From contig CANLSH010000010.1 in the NCBI GenBank assembly GCA_947493705.1, positions 45,578 to 109,577 of the forward strand: DNA of 64,000 nucleotides, written 5' to 3'. The notes beneath the pieces were generated by a model that saw only the letters and a list, made by a program, of their open reading frames with translations, ran no database searches and had not been told where the DNA came from. This DNA is from an uncultured Arachnia sp. Lineage in GTDB: Bacteria; Actinomycetota; Actinomycetes; Propionibacteriales; Propionibacteriaceae. This document shows positions 39,493 to 48,528 of this stretch, in pieces (position 1 is the stretch's first letter; every line of letters begins with the position of its first letter). Made by a program: the position numbers and the translations under genes.

Positions 39493-39528
39493 TATGATTA
39501 CGAAACACTCATGTAATCAAATGATTGC
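39493..39528. promoter_or_regulatory. suf promoter with SufR-type operator
   Basis: TGATTAC (39495-39501) and GTAATCA (39513-39519) form an inverted repeat with an 11-nt centre, and TGATTGC at 39522-39528 adds a third half-site. A -10 box TATGAT (39493-39498) overlaps the left arm. The placement directly before sufR suggests that SufR represses its own operon; the regulator can carry an iron-sulfur cluster, so iron or oxidative stress would relieve it. Confidence 0.6.
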
Positions 39529-39545
39529 GACAGGGAGGGAGAGCC

Positions 39546-40232
39546 ATGGACATCCATGATGCAGACGAACGCTCCACCCGCCAGCGCGTCGTCGATTCCA
39601 TCCTTCAGCACGGTCCTTCCACGGCGCGACAGTTGGCCGACAGACTCCGGTTGACCCCAGCCGCCATCCGTCGCCACCTCACCGCCCTCCTCGCTGACGG
39701 AACGCTCGCGGACGCCGAACAGCGCGTCTATGGCGCGCGGGGGCGGGGACGTCCCTCCAAGATCTTCTCGCTCACAGACGTGGGCAGGTCCGAGTTCCAC
39801 CACACCTATGACGCTCTGGCTATTGCTGCCATGCGCCGGTTGCAGGAAGCGGCCGGGCCTGAAGCAGTGAGAAGCCTGACCGAAGATCGTCTTTCGGGCA
39901 TCGAGCTACAATTCAATGAGTTGCGGGAAGAGGAGCCCGGACGGGCAGCCGTCGAAATTCTTGAGCAGACTCTCGCGGACAACGGGTACGCGCCCGTCGT
40001 CCGGCCCGTCGCTTCTGGCGATCAACTCTGCCAACATCATTGCCCCGTGGCACACGTTGCCGCCGAGTTCCCCGTTCTCTGCGAGGTGGAGACCGCGCTG
40101 TTCTCACGGCTGCTCGACAGTCATGTGCAACGGCTCGCCACCATCGCCCATGGCGACGGGGTGTGCACCACACACGTACCCCGGCCCGTCACCCAGACCA
40201 TCGCCACCCTCCAGGAAGTGAATCCATCATGA
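39546..40232 (+). CDS. sufR: SUF operon repressor SufR (winged helix, Fe-S sensor)
   Basis: 228 residues. N-terminal winged helix ([25 protein letters not shown]) of the DeoR/ArsR-like type, then a C-terminal region with the cysteine motif [20 protein letters not shown], the ligand set of iron-sulfur SufR proteins. ATG 39546 follows GGGAGGGA. The stop overlaps the sufB start (ATGA). Regulator-first order is usual for actinobacterial suf operons. Confidence 0.92.
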   Translation: MDIHDADERSTRQRVVDSILQHGPSTARQLADRLRLTPAAIRRHLTALLADGTLADAEQRVYGARGRGRPSKIFSLTDVGRSEFHHTYDALAIAAMRRLQEAAGPEAVRSLTEDRLSGIELQFNELREEEPGRAAVEILEQTLADNGYAPVVRPVASGDQLCQHHCPVAHVAAEFPVLCEVETALFSRLLDSHVQRLATIAHGDGVCTTHVPRPVTQTIATLQEVNPS

Positions 40233-41674
40233 CGCAGACAGCACCAAAGCCCGCCCCGGGCCTGGGATCCACCCAGGACGAGCACCTCGATGCACTCGCC
40301 AATTACCAGTTTGGTTGGCACGACAGCGACACGGCAGGCGCCATCGCAAAACGTGGCATCAATGAGGGTGTCGTCAGCAACATCTCCGAGTTGAAGGATG
40401 AGCCGGAGTGGATGCACGACTTCCGTCAGAAGGGACTCAAGCTCTTCCGCAAGAAGCCCATGCCCACATGGGGTGCAGACCTCAGCGGCATCGATTTCGA
40501 GAACATCAAGTATTTCGTGCGCTCGACGGAGAAGCAGGCGCAGACGTGGGAGGACCTACCCGAGGACATCAAGAACACCTATGACCGCCTGGGCATCCCC
40601 GAGGCCGAGAAGGCCCGCCTCGTCTCCGGCGTGGCGGCGCAGTACGAATCTGAGGTGGTCTACCACAAGATCAATGAGGAACTCGAGCGCCAGGGTGTCA
40701 TCTTCATGGACACCGACACCGCGCTGAAAGAGCACCCGGAGCTGTTCAAGGAGTACTTCGGCACCGTCATCCCCGTCGGTGACAACAAGTTCGCCTCACT
40801 GAACTCAGCCGTGTGGTCCGGTGGCTCGTTCATCTACGTTCCCAAGGGCGTCAACGTCACCATCCCGTTGCAGGCCTACTTCCGGATCAATACCGAAAAC
40901 ATGGGTCAGTTCGAGCGCACGCTCATCATCGTCGACGAGGGCGCCTACGTGCACTACGTCGAGGGCTGCACAGCGCCGATCTACTCCAGCGACTCGCTGC
41001 ACTCCGCCGTGGTCGAGATCATCGTGAAGAAGAACGCACGCTGCCGGTACACGACCATTCAGAACTGGTCCAACAACGTCTACAACCTCGTCACCAAACG
41101 CGCCACATGTGAAGAGGGCGCAACCATGGAGTGGATCGACGGCAACATCGGTTCCAAGGTCACCATGAAGTACCCGGCTGTCTACCTCATGGGCGAGCAT
41201 GCACGTGGCGAAACACTGTCCATCGCCTTCGCGGGTGAGGGCCAGCACCAGGACGCCGGCTCCAAGATGGTGCACTGCGCCCCCAATACATCCAGCTCGA
41301 TTGTGTCGAAGTCCGTCGCCCGTGGCGGTGGGCGGTCCTCCTACCGCGGACTGGTGAAGGTGGAGGCGGGAGCTCATCACTCCAAGTCTTCGGTGATGTG
41401 TGACGCCCTGCTCGTGGATCAGATCTCACGCTCTGACACCTACCCGTATGTGGATGTGCGTGAAGACGATGTGTCGATGGCCCATGAGGCCACGGTTTCC
41501 AAGGTATCGGCGGACCAGCTGTTCTACCTGATGAGCCGCGGCATGGGTGAGTTCGAGGCCATGGCCATGATCGTGCGCGGGTTCGTCGAGCCCATCGCAC
41601 GGGAGCTTCCCATGGAATATGCCCTGGAGCTGAACCGCCTCATCGAACTGCAGATGGAGGGTGCGGTCGGCTGA
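40229..41674 (+). CDS. sufB: Fe-S cluster assembly scaffold protein SufB
   Basis: 481 residues. SufB forms the SufBC2D scaffold on which Fe-S clusters are built. Typical segments: [63 protein letters not shown], and the conserved [15 protein letters not shown]. No intein or insertion is seen, unlike mycobacterial SufB. The ATG at 40229 overlaps sufR by 4 nt. Confidence 0.97.
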   Translation: MTQTAPKPAPGLGSTQDEHLDALANYQFGWHDSDTAGAIAKRGINEGVVSNISELKDEPEWMHDFRQKGLKLFRKKPMPTWGADLSGIDFENIKYFVRSTEKQAQTWEDLPEDIKNTYDRLGIPEAEKARLVSGVAAQYESEVVYHKINEELERQGVIFMDTDTALKEHPELFKEYFGTVIPVGDNKFASLNSAVWSGGSFIYVPKGVNVTIPLQAYFRINTENMGQFERTLIIVDEGAYVHYVEGCTAPIYSSDSLHSAVVEIIVKKNARCRYTTIQNWSNNVYNLVTKRATCEEGATMEWIDGNIGSKVTMKYPAVYLMGEHARGETLSIAFAGEGQHQDAGSKMVHCAPNTSSSIVSKSVARGGGRSSYRGLVKVEAGAHHSKSSVMCDALLVDQISRSDTYPYVDVREDDVSMAHEATVSKVSADQLFYLMSRGMGEFEAMAMIVRGFVEPIARELPMEYALELNRLIELQMEGAVG

Positions 41675-41716
41675 CGCCCTCCACCCACCACCTTCTTCCC
41701 GCCACTTGAGAAAGAC

Positions 41717-42928
41717 ATGAGATTGACAACCATCACTGAGTCTGTCCCCAATGCTGCCGCCGATCAGGATGCAGCACCGAACGTGGCATCGGCCATCGAA
41801 ACGGTCGAGTCCCACCTTCATCCCGTTCCCTCATGGGACATCGATGATCACCCGGTCCCCTCAGGTCGCGAGGAGATCTGGCGTTTCACTCCCATCAAGC
41901 GCTTCAAGGGCCTTTTTGCGGATCAGGCGACGTCGGACACCCTGGAGTGGAGCACCAACCTGCCCGTGGGTGTGACCATGGAAACCATCACTCCAGAGCA
42001 GGCACGTGCGCTCTCCGTGGAAGCCCCGGTGGATCGTGTCTCGGCCCTGGCGGCCAAGAATGCAGCCAGACCATTCCACCTCAAGGTGGCTGCCAACGCC
42101 GAGATTTCTGAACCCATCATCGTGGAGGCCAAAGGCATTGGCGGTGATGTCTCCGATCACGTGATCATCACGGTTGGGGCCAATGCACACGCCACCATCG
42201 TCATGCACTACACGGGTTCCGGTAGCTATGCGGAGAAGACGGACATCATCGTCAACGGGGGAGCACATCTGAACCTCGTCACGTTGCAGGACTGGGCAGA
42301 TGACGCGATCCACGGTGGTCAGCGCTCCGTACAGGTGGGCCGCGACGCCCACGTGAAAACCATCACTGCTTCCATGGGCGGCGACGTGGTCCGGCTGCAG
42401 GAGAACTCCCGCTTCGCCGGTCCCGGGGGTGAGGCGGAGGCCTACGGTCTGTACTTCGTTGATGCTGGCCAACACATCCAGCACCGCCTGTTCGTGGATC
42501 ACAACGAACCCCGGACCAAGAGCAACGTCGACTACCGCGGCGCCCTGCAGGGTGAGGGTGCGCATTCGGTTTGGATTGGGGATGTCCTCATCCGCAAGGA
42601 GGCCGAGGGGATTGATACGTATGAGTCCAACAAGAACCTCGTTCTGACCGACGGCTGCCAGGCCGATTCGGTTCCGAACCTCGAAATTGAGACCGGCGAG
42701 ATCGCCGGCGCAGGCCACGCCTCAACCACGGGCCGCTTCGATGACCTCCAGCTGTTCTACCTCCGCAGCCGTGGCATCTCCGAGATGGAGGCGCGCCGAC
42801 TGGTGGTGCACGGCTTCTTCTTCGACATCATTCGGCGCATCGGTGTCCCCCAAGTGGAGGAACGTCTGATGCAGCAGGTGGAACGCGAACTTGAGCTCTC
42901 CGCCCTCATCGAGGGCAGCGACTCGTGA
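41717..42928 (+). CDS. sufD: Fe-S cluster assembly protein SufD
   Basis: 403 residues. SufD is the paralogous partner of SufB. The beta-helix core is seen as NVDYRGALQGEGAHSVWIGDVLI and the C-terminal helix as SRGISEMEARRLVVHGFF, both diagnostic. It starts 42 nt after sufB and its stop overlaps the GTG of the Rieske gene (GTGA). Confidence 0.94.
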   Translation: MRLTTITESVPNAAADQDAAPNVASAIETVESHLHPVPSWDIDDHPVPSGREEIWRFTPIKRFKGLFADQATSDTLEWSTNLPVGVTMETITPEQARALSVEAPVDRVSALAAKNAARPFHLKVAANAEISEPIIVEAKGIGGDVSDHVIITVGANAHATIVMHYTGSGSYAEKTDIIVNGGAHLNLVTLQDWADDAIHGGQRSVQVGRDAHVKTITASMGGDVVRLQENSRFAGPGGEAEAYGLYFVDAGQHIQHRLFVDHNEPRTKSNVDYRGALQGEGAHSVWIGDVLIRKEAEGIDTYESNKNLVLTDGCQADSVPNLEIETGEIAGAGHASTTGRFDDLQLFYLRSRGISEMEARRLVVHGFFFDIIRRIGVPQVEERLMQQVERELELSALIEGSDS

Positions 42929-43266
42929 GCTTCCAGGCCGTGGCCGACGTCTCGGAGGTAACCGCTGACCAGCCACTCGCAGTGGAGGTGGGGGACCTCG
43001 ATGTCGCCATCGTGCTGCACGAGGGTGAGTACTTCGCGCTGGAAGACGAATGCACGCACGGGAAAGTCGCCCTCAGCGAGGGCGATGTGGAAGATGGCGC
43101 CATTGAGTGCTACCTCCACGGCTCGGTGTTCGACCTGAGAACAGGCAGGCCTCGCTGCCTGCCCGCCACCCAGCCAGTCCCCGTGTACCCCTGCCGCGTC
43201 GACGGCACATCCATCGAGGTGGACATCGACAACCCCATCAACAGTCAAGCAATCCAGGAGTCCTGA
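42925..43266 (+). CDS. Rieske-type [2Fe-2S] ferredoxin of the suf operon
   Basis: 113 residues, cytosolic. Rieske ligands CTHGKVALSEG and CYLHGSVFD are intact. Small ferredoxins of this type are commonly encoded between sufD and sufC in actinobacteria; they resemble the ferredoxin subunits of ring dioxygenases, but no oxygenase is nearby. A role in electron supply for cluster assembly is plausible and unproven. The GTG start overlaps sufD. Confidence 0.9.
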   Translation: MSFQAVADVSEVTADQPLAVEVGDLDVAIVLHEGEYFALEDECTHGKVALSEGDVEDGAIECYLHGSVFDLRTGRPRCLPATQPVPVYPCRVDGTSIEVDIDNPINSQAIQES

Positions 43267-43272
43267 ATCCCC

Positions 43273-44037
43273 ATGTCCAAACTTGTCATCACAGACCTGC
43301 ACGTCGACGTCCTGACCGAAAGCGGTCCCAAGGAAATCCTCAAGGGCGTCAACCTGATCGCCAATCCGGGCGAGATCCACGCCATCATGGGCCCCAACGG
43401 CTCCGGTAAGTCCACGCTCGCCTACGCGGTCGCCGGCCACCCCAATTATGAGATCACCAGCGGTACTGTGACGCTGGATGGTGTGGAGCTGACGGAACTC
43501 AGCGTGGACGAGCGTGCACGCGAGGGCCTGTTCCTGGCCATGCAGTACCCCGTCGAGGTTCCCGGTGTGTCCGTCGCCAACTTCTTGCGCACGGCAAAGA
43601 CCGCACTGGACGGTGAAGCACCCAAGATCCGCACGTGGGTCAAGGATGTGGAGGCGGCGCTCGGTGGCATGCAGCTGGACAAGACCTTCTCCGCACGTTC
43701 GGTGAACGAGGGCTTCTCAGGTGGTGAGAAGAAGCGCCACGAGATCGCACAGCTGGAGCTTCTCAATCCCAAGTCGGCCATTCTGGATGAGACGGATTCC
43801 GGCTTGGACATCGATGCGCTGCGTGTCGTCAGCGACGGTGTCAACCGTTTCACCGCCAAGGGTGATCGCTCGCTGCTGCTCATCACGCACTACACGCGCA
43901 TCCTGCACTACATCCAGCCGACCTATGTGCACGTCTTCATCGACGGCAGGATCGTTGAGTCCGGAGGACGCGAACTGGCCGACAAACTCGAAGCCGAAGG
44001 CTACGAGTCGTACCTGACAGCCGCCGCTTCCGTCTGA
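43273..44037 (+). CDS. sufC: Fe-S cluster assembly ATPase SufC
   Basis: 254 residues. ABC-type ATPase of the SufBCD complex: Walker A GPNGSGKST, Q-loop region AMQYPVEVPGVSVANFLR, signature FSGGEKKRHE, Walker B AILDETDSGLDID, H-loop ITHYTRIL. These variations (GEKKR, DETDSG) are specific to SufC. It starts 6 nt after the Rieske gene. A 254-bp gap with a repeat element separates it from sufS. Confidence 0.97.
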   Translation: MSKLVITDLHVDVLTESGPKEILKGVNLIANPGEIHAIMGPNGSGKSTLAYAVAGHPNYEITSGTVTLDGVELTELSVDERAREGLFLAMQYPVEVPGVSVANFLRTAKTALDGEAPKIRTWVKDVEAALGGMQLDKTFSARSVNEGFSGGEKKRHEIAQLELLNPKSAILDETDSGLDIDALRVVSDGVNRFTAKGDRSLLLITHYTRILHYIQPTYVHVFIDGRIVESGGRELADKLEAEGYESYLTAAASV

Positions 44038-44061
44038 CCCGCAGCTTCATCCTGAATATTC

Positions 44062-44249
44062 ACGGTAATACGAACATGCTTTTCACCGCTGGTCGATTAG
44101 CGCTCGGCGAGAAACGGGCCTTACGTGTGTCAAGACCTCGTCTTGCCGCATGAGGCCTCGACATGCGCCGGGCTCCTCCGTCGCCGGTCGCTACTCGACC
44201 AACGAGAAAGCTGCAACACGATCACCGGCTGAAAACACTTTCGTGTCAG
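44062..44249. repeat. Palindromic REP/MITE-like element, copy B, between sufC and sufS
   Basis: Outer arms GGTCGATTAGCG (44091-44102) and CGCTACTCGACC (44189-44200) are inverted with one mismatch; inside is the hairpin CAAGAC-CTC-GTCTTG (44131-44145). The left flank ATACGAACATGCT (44068-44080) matches copy A (1718-1730), and the right flank contains CGTGTCAG, the reverse of the copy A start. There is no reading frame. It interrupts the suf operon and may alter readthrough or mRNA stability. Confidence 0.6.
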
Positions 44250-44291
44250 AGATGGTCACAAGATTGAGCTTGATGAGAGAGGTGATTGAGA

Positions 44292-45536
44292 GTGTTTGAC
44301 GTTGAGAAGATTCGCCAGGACTTCCCGATCCTGAGTCGCATGTCCGGTGAGCACCCGCTCGTGTACCTGGACTCGGCCAACACCTCCCAGAAGCCTCGTG
44401 CCGTCATCGACGCGATCTCGGAGCACTATTCGGAGCACAACGCCAATGTGGCGCGCGCCATGCACATGCTGGGTGCGGAGGCCACCGAGGCCTTTGAGGG
44501 TGCGCGTAGCACCGTCGCAGAGTTCATTGGCGCCGAGCGTGGCGAGGAAGTGGTCTTCACCAAGAACGCCTCCGAGGCGTTGAACCTTGCTGCCAATACC
44601 CTCGGGGCTGGCCTCAAGCCCGGTGACGAAGTGGTCATCTCCGTCATGGAGCACCACTCCAACATCGTCCCGTGGCAGCTCGTCTGTGAACGCGCGGGCG
44701 CCCGGCTTCGATGGTTTGACATCACTGACGAGGGACGGCTTGATCTTGAGGCTGCCGAACGTGAGCAGCTCATCAATGAGCGCACCAAAATCGTCTCCAT
44801 CACCTCGGTCTCCAATGTGCTTGGAACCCACAACCCCGTGACGGACGTCGCCCGGCAGGCACATGCCGTCGGTGCCCTGATGGTGGTGGATGCCTCCCAA
44901 GCGGTACCGCATCAGGTCACCGACGTCTCCACGCTCGGGGTGGACATGATCTGTTTCACCGGGCACAAAATGTGCGGTCCCACGGGTATTGGCGTGCTGT
45001 GGGGGCGCCACGACCTGCTGGAAACACTTCCACCATTCATGGGCGGCGGCGAGATGATCGAGATCGTCGAGATGGAGCGCTCCACCTTCGCGCCACCCCC
45101 GTACCGCTTCGAGGCTGGGACTCCTCCCATCGCACAGGCCGCGGGACTGGGAGCGGCCGTGCGCTACCTTTCAGACCTTGGCATGGATGCAGTCGCGGAG
45201 CATGAGTCCGCAATGACCACCTACGCGCTGGACAAGCTGACCAGCATCGACGGCTTGGTTGTCCTGGGACCCACGGATCCGGCTGACCGGGGGAGTGCCA
45301 TCTCCTTCAATCTCGCCGACGTGCACCCGCACGACGTGATGCAGGTTCTGGATTCACGCGGTGTTGCCATCCGCGGCGGTCACCACTGCGCCCGACCGCT
45401 GCACCGTCGCCTGGGCCACCAGTCCTCGACGCGCGCCTCGTCATACCTCTACACCACGACTGCGGAAATCGATGCTCTCGCTGACGCGCTCGTGTTCACC
45501 CGGAACTACTTCGCCCCACTCTTCAAGCAAGGCTGA
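44292..45536 (+). CDS. sufS: Cysteine desulfurase SufS
   Basis: 414 residues. PLP enzyme that takes sulfur from cysteine for Fe-S assembly. The PLP lysine is in CFTGHKMCGPTG and the active-site cysteine in RGGHHCARPL; EHHSNIVPWQ is the class V aminotransferase segment of SufS. The GTG at 44292 has AGAGG at 9 nt; a TTG at 44286 would add two residues. It starts a second translational group sufS-sufU-sufT. Confidence 0.96.
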   Translation: MFDVEKIRQDFPILSRMSGEHPLVYLDSANTSQKPRAVIDAISEHYSEHNANVARAMHMLGAEATEAFEGARSTVAEFIGAERGEEVVFTKNASEALNLAANTLGAGLKPGDEVVISVMEHHSNIVPWQLVCERAGARLRWFDITDEGRLDLEAAEREQLINERTKIVSITSVSNVLGTHNPVTDVARQAHAVGALMVVDASQAVPHQVTDVSTLGVDMICFTGHKMCGPTGIGVLWGRHDLLETLPPFMGGGEMIEIVEMERSTFAPPPYRFEAGTPPIAQAAGLGAAVRYLSDLGMDAVAEHESAMTTYALDKLTSIDGLVVLGPTDPADRGSAISFNLADVHPHDVMQVLDSRGVAIRGGHHCARPLHRRLGHQSSTRASSYLYTTTAEIDALADALVFTRNYFAPLFKQG

Positions 45537-45543
45537 AACAGAC

Positions 45544-45987
45544 GTGAACATTGATGAGCTGTACCAGACGATCATTCTCGATCACTACCGCGAGAAGCAC
45601 CATGCAGGCTTGCGTGAGCCCTACGGAGCGCAGGTCCACCACGTCAACCCCTCCTGTGGTGACGAGCTGACCCTGCGAGTTCACCTCGAGGGTGACGTCA
45701 TCGAAGACGTGTCCTACGACGGCGTCGGTTGCTCCATCTCCCAGGCCTCGACATCCGTGATGACGGATCTCGTCATTGGTGAGAGCGTGCAACACTCCAT
45801 GGGCCTGTATGACGATTTTCTCGAGATGATGCAGTCCAAGGGGGAAATCACCCCGGACGAGGATCGTTTCGAGGATGCCATCGCCTTCGCCGGCGTTTCA
45901 AAGTTCCCAGCGCGTGTAAAATGCGCGCTATTGTCCTGGGCGGCATTGCGTGATGCGCTCAGCCAAGCCACTTCCAAGGAGTCTTGA
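45544..45987 (+). CDS. sufU: SufU-type sulfur transferase
   Basis: 147 residues. SufU accepts sulfur from SufS through a zinc-bound cysteine site. Three conserved cysteines are in NPSCGDELTL, GVGCSISQAS and RVKCALLSW, with the 18-21 residue insertion typical of SufU rather than IscU. The GTG at 45544 is 7 nt after sufS. Confidence 0.95.
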   Translation: MNIDELYQTIILDHYREKHHAGLREPYGAQVHHVNPSCGDELTLRVHLEGDVIEDVSYDGVGCSISQASTSVMTDLVIGESVQHSMGLYDDFLEMMQSKGEITPDEDRFEDAIAFAGVSKFPARVKCALLSWAALRDALSQATSKES

Positions 45988-45992
45988 GACAC

Positions 45993-46376
45993 ATGTACCA
46001 GCCCGATACCCAACGTCCAAGCGACCTCGTCAAGGACGAGCTGCCCGACGCCGACGAGGCGCAGGCCGTCCCCACGGAGGAGGAGGTTGAGGAGGCGATG
46101 AAGGACGTCGTCGATCCTGAACTCTTCGTCAACATCGTGGACCTCGGCCTGCTCTACGGCGTGACCGTGGATGATGAGGGCAATGTGACCCTCGACATGA
46201 CACTGACCTCTCCCACGTGTCCGTTGACGGACAAAATCGAGTACGACACCCGCTACGTACTGGAAGGACTCGCCAAGACCGTCACCGTGAACTGGGTGTG
46301 GCTGCCGCCGTGGTCGCTGGAGATGATCAGCGACGATGGTCGCGAGCAGTTGCGGGCCGTGGGTTACAACCTCTAA
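45993..46376 (+). CDS. sufT: SufT / DUF59 (MIP18-type) Fe-S maturation protein
   Basis: 127 residues. The MIP18 domain is clear: EAMKDVVDPELFVNIVDLGLLYGV and the conserved TSPTCPLTD with its cysteine, then VNWVWLPPWSLEMIS. Such proteins help iron-sulfur maturation and end many actinobacterial suf operons. The ATG at 45993 follows AAGGAG; a TTG at 45984 is too close to that site. Confidence 0.9.
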   Translation: MYQPDTQRPSDLVKDELPDADEAQAVPTEEEVEEAMKDVVDPELFVNIVDLGLLYGVTVDDEGNVTLDMTLTSPTCPLTDKIEYDTRYVLEGLAKTVTVNWVWLPPWSLEMISDDGREQLRAVGYNL

Positions 46377-46386
46377 CAGGCGATCT

Positions 46387-47562
46387 CTAGGAATTCACCG
46401 GCCTGGAGAACATCGACTCCGAGTCTGCGGACGGGCTTGGAGTGCTGAGGCTTGTTTCCATGCCGAGCGGGAGCGTCACCTGTAGAGTCCATCGGCCATT
46501 GTCCGCATATGCCCGTGACGTGCCATCCAGCAACGCCAATCGTTCTTGGACGCCCGTCAGGCCAAAGCCCTGACGGGCAGCCCTGGAATCCTTGCGGACG
46601 TTGCTGAACTGCGCGACGACATTGGCGTCGCACTGCATGATGGAGAATGTGCAGGTGGTGCCGGGGCGGGCATGTTTCAGAATGTTGTTGCCGGCCTCGA
46701 TCGTGATGGCCGCCAAGGTCTGGCTACGGGCCGCGCTCAACTTGGTGACGTCGAAGTGGACATCGACGGTGAAGCCGTCATCACGGAGACGCTCGGCCTG
46801 ACTGTTCACGGTAGTACGCAGCGAGTCGACATCGGCAAGGGGTCCGGGTGGGAGCGTTCTTTCCGGCTCATCCCGCAAAGAGGCAAGAAGCTGCCGCAAA
46901 TCATGGGCCGAGGACCGGCAGTCCTCGGAGATGCGTTCGAGTTGTCCGAGTGCCAGCGGTGAGAGAGTTGGATCGCTCATGACGATGTTGGCTCGCATGG
47001 CCGCGCTGGAAAGAGTTTGCGCGACGCTGTCGTGAAGCTCCCTGGCCAAGGCTACCTGTAGATCTTGCACACGTTGGTCACCCGTGTCCTGTTCACGCTG
47101 AATCCGCCGGGTCGCGTACCGAACAGCGGTGCCAGCGACGTAAGCAAGCGCCACAAACAGCAACAGAACGAGAGACAGTGTCAATCTGTCCGAGGGGTCG
47201 GCGATGGGTTTTCGAACCAAGGTGAGGTAAGCGAGCCCTCCGAACCCAAGCGTGAGAGGCGCTCTCCATGAAAGGTTTGCCCTTGCGGCGGCGAAGATAT
47301 TGACGTAGAACGCCGTGCCGCCAATACTGACCATTATGGTCGGTATTGGCAGCCAAAACACCAAACTCAATCCAGTAAGTATGGCGCCCAATACTGGTCG
47401 TCGAAACGATATCGCCGCTCCTAAGCCCGCGAACAGGTCGACCACCCACATCCATGGCCAATCCACAAAACGATTGACGAAGAGTGCGAGTACAAAAACG
47501 CTGAGGGCAGCAACGGGTTCGATCCAATCGATGTCGCTCGTCTTGCCCCAGCGCTTACTCAT
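46387..47562 (-). CDS. NarL-type sensor histidine kinase
   Basis: 391 residues. An N-terminal membrane domain with several helices (about residues 14-155), a HisKA_3 dimerisation box ARELHDSVAQTLSSA with the phosphorylated His177, and a C-terminal ATPase domain (EAGNNILKHARPG as N-box, QGFGLTGVQERLALL as G-box). No extracytoplasmic sensor of size is seen, so the signal may come through the membrane. The partner regulator is probably 48529-49170, 970 bp away on the same strand. It is convergent with sufT. Confidence 0.88.
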   Translation of the reverse strand: MSKRWGKTSDIDWIEPVAALSVFVLALFVNRFVDWPWMWVVDLFAGLGAAISFRRPVLGAILTGLSLVFWLPIPTIMVSIGGTAFYVNIFAAARANLSWRAPLTLGFGGLAYLTLVRKPIADPSDRLTLSLVLLLFVALAYVAGTAVRYATRRIQREQDTGDQRVQDLQVALARELHDSVAQTLSSAAMRANIVMSDPTLSPLALGQLERISEDCRSSAHDLRQLLASLRDEPERTLPPGPLADVDSLRTTVNSQAERLRDDGFTVDVHFDVTKLSAARSQTLAAITIEAGNNILKHARPGTTCTFSIMQCDANVVAQFSNVRKDSRAARQGFGLTGVQERLALLDGTSRAYADNGRWTLQVTLPLGMETSLSTPSPSADSESMFSRPVNS

Positions 47563-47570
47563 AATCAGTG

Positions 47571-47576
47571 AGTGTA
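47571..47576 (-). promoter_or_regulatory. -10 box of the histidine kinase gene, probable leaderless start
   Basis: On the minus strand TACACT ends 8 nt before the kinase ATG (47562), and no Shine-Dalgarno sequence is present between them. Confidence 0.4.
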
Positions 47577-47908
47577 GTGGGACTACGCGAGTTCAACGTA
47601 CCCGAGCGCTGAACATCACCTCCAGCAAAGCCACGGAACATACCGACAGAAGTAGCCGCGGGAGGCAAGGAGTCGACCTTGCATGGAACGCTTGACGACC
47701 GTCTTGGTCGTGTACGTGGCGTATGGGAGCGCAACGAGAGCTGGGGTGAGATCATCTGGTGAGAACATTAAAACCTCCGTGGGGGATGCGGTTGTGACTT
47801 CACCGTATGGCCTTGCACCCGGGGATAGCTAGCCGAAATGCATATCGACAACCTGAGGAGTATGGGAATTACTCGCAGTAGTTGGGAGGGTCAACTACCG
47901 GTGACGAG
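47577..47908. other. Noncoding, relatively AT-rich gap
   Basis: Between the kinase gene and a small plus-strand frame I see no convincing coding sequence. The base composition is clearly more AT-rich than the neighbouring genes toward the right-hand end. TTGACG at 47692-47697 looks like a -35 box, but no well-spaced -10 follows. It probably holds promoters for the two small genes to the right. Confidence 0.4.
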
Positions 47909-48013
47909 ATGGCGTTAGTAGTTGTTATTAACGGCATCCCATTTGCGTTGGGCCTGTGGCTGGTGTGTGCTTGGTATATCTTCTTGGACAGGTTGTCCCT
48001 GCGAGAGAAATAG
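47909..48013 (+). CDS. Possible 34-residue membrane peptide
   Basis: The frame reads MALVVVINGIPFALGLWLVC followed by AWYIFLDRLSLREK: one membrane helix and a basic, charged end, the layout of a real small membrane protein. GACGAG precedes the ATG, a poor ribosome site. It ends 34 nt before the next gene on the same strand, so the two may form a unit. I do not recognise a family; chance occurrence cannot be ruled out. Confidence 0.35.
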   Translation: MALVVVINGIPFALGLWLVCAWYIFLDRLSLREK

Positions 48014-48047
48014 CCGAGTATGTGGCTGAGCGGCGGAAGGTGGACAC

Positions 48048-48413
48048 GTGGATTTTCAACATCTGGATGCAACGTATCCTATCGTTGCCGCGGTATTTTT
48101 GCTGCTCATAGCGGCCCAAGCGTGGCTGGTGAATCGGAAACGCGGTTGGTTGGGGGCCTTCGTGCCCGCAATCTACTTCGCTCTCCTGATGTTCCTGGGT
48201 GTCACTGACCGGATTTCGTCGCTCACAGACTTTGTCTTCGCTGCTCTGGGCTTGTTGGGGCTACTGGCGTGGTGGATCAGCGTGCGCGATGCCCGTCGGC
48301 GACGGATCGAGGATCGGACGGCGTTTCCTCCACAATCTGCGGCGAACCCCGGTGACTCGCTCCCCCCATCGAGCGCCGGGGCTCGCCGCCAGCTCCCATT
48401 GATCGTCAGCTGA
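48048..48413 (+). CDS. Hypothetical membrane protein
   Basis: 121 residues. Three predicted membrane helices (about residues 10-28, 33-51 and 60-78), then a basic, Pro/Ser-rich cytoplasmic tail with DARRRRIEDR. GGAAGG lies 8 nt before the GTG start. I know no family for it. It is encoded opposite to, and between, a histidine kinase and a response regulator, so a link to that signalling pair is possible. Confidence 0.6.
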   Translation: MDFQHLDATYPIVAAVFLLLIAAQAWLVNRKRGWLGAFVPAIYFALLMFLGVTDRISSLTDFVFAALGLLGLLAWWISVRDARRRRIEDRTAFPPQSAANPGDSLPPSSAGARRQLPLIVS

Positions 48414-48489
48414 GTGGCCTTCGCGCACCAATTGAGACTTTAGCGGGCAGCGCGGGACTGTGATGCATTGTGAGGTTCCCGCGGTTCGT

Positions 48490-48501
48490 GGGACGCGTCC
48501 C
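48490..48501. other. GC-rich palindrome between convergent genes
   Basis: GGGACGCGTCCC is a perfect 12-bp palindrome in the 115-bp gap between the membrane protein and the response regulator. TCCCGCGGTTC occurs twice around it, and a larger stem (CGCGGGA/TCCCGCG) lies just upstream. A bidirectional terminator is the simplest reading. Confidence 0.4.
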
Positions 48502-48528
48502 GCGGTTCATTGCCCGGAAATCACCGGC

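Noticed and set aside
47869..48119. Minus-strand frames of 63-67 codons in the kinase-regulator gap
   Set aside because: They have no ribosome site, no family-like pattern and overlap the more convincing plus-strand frames.
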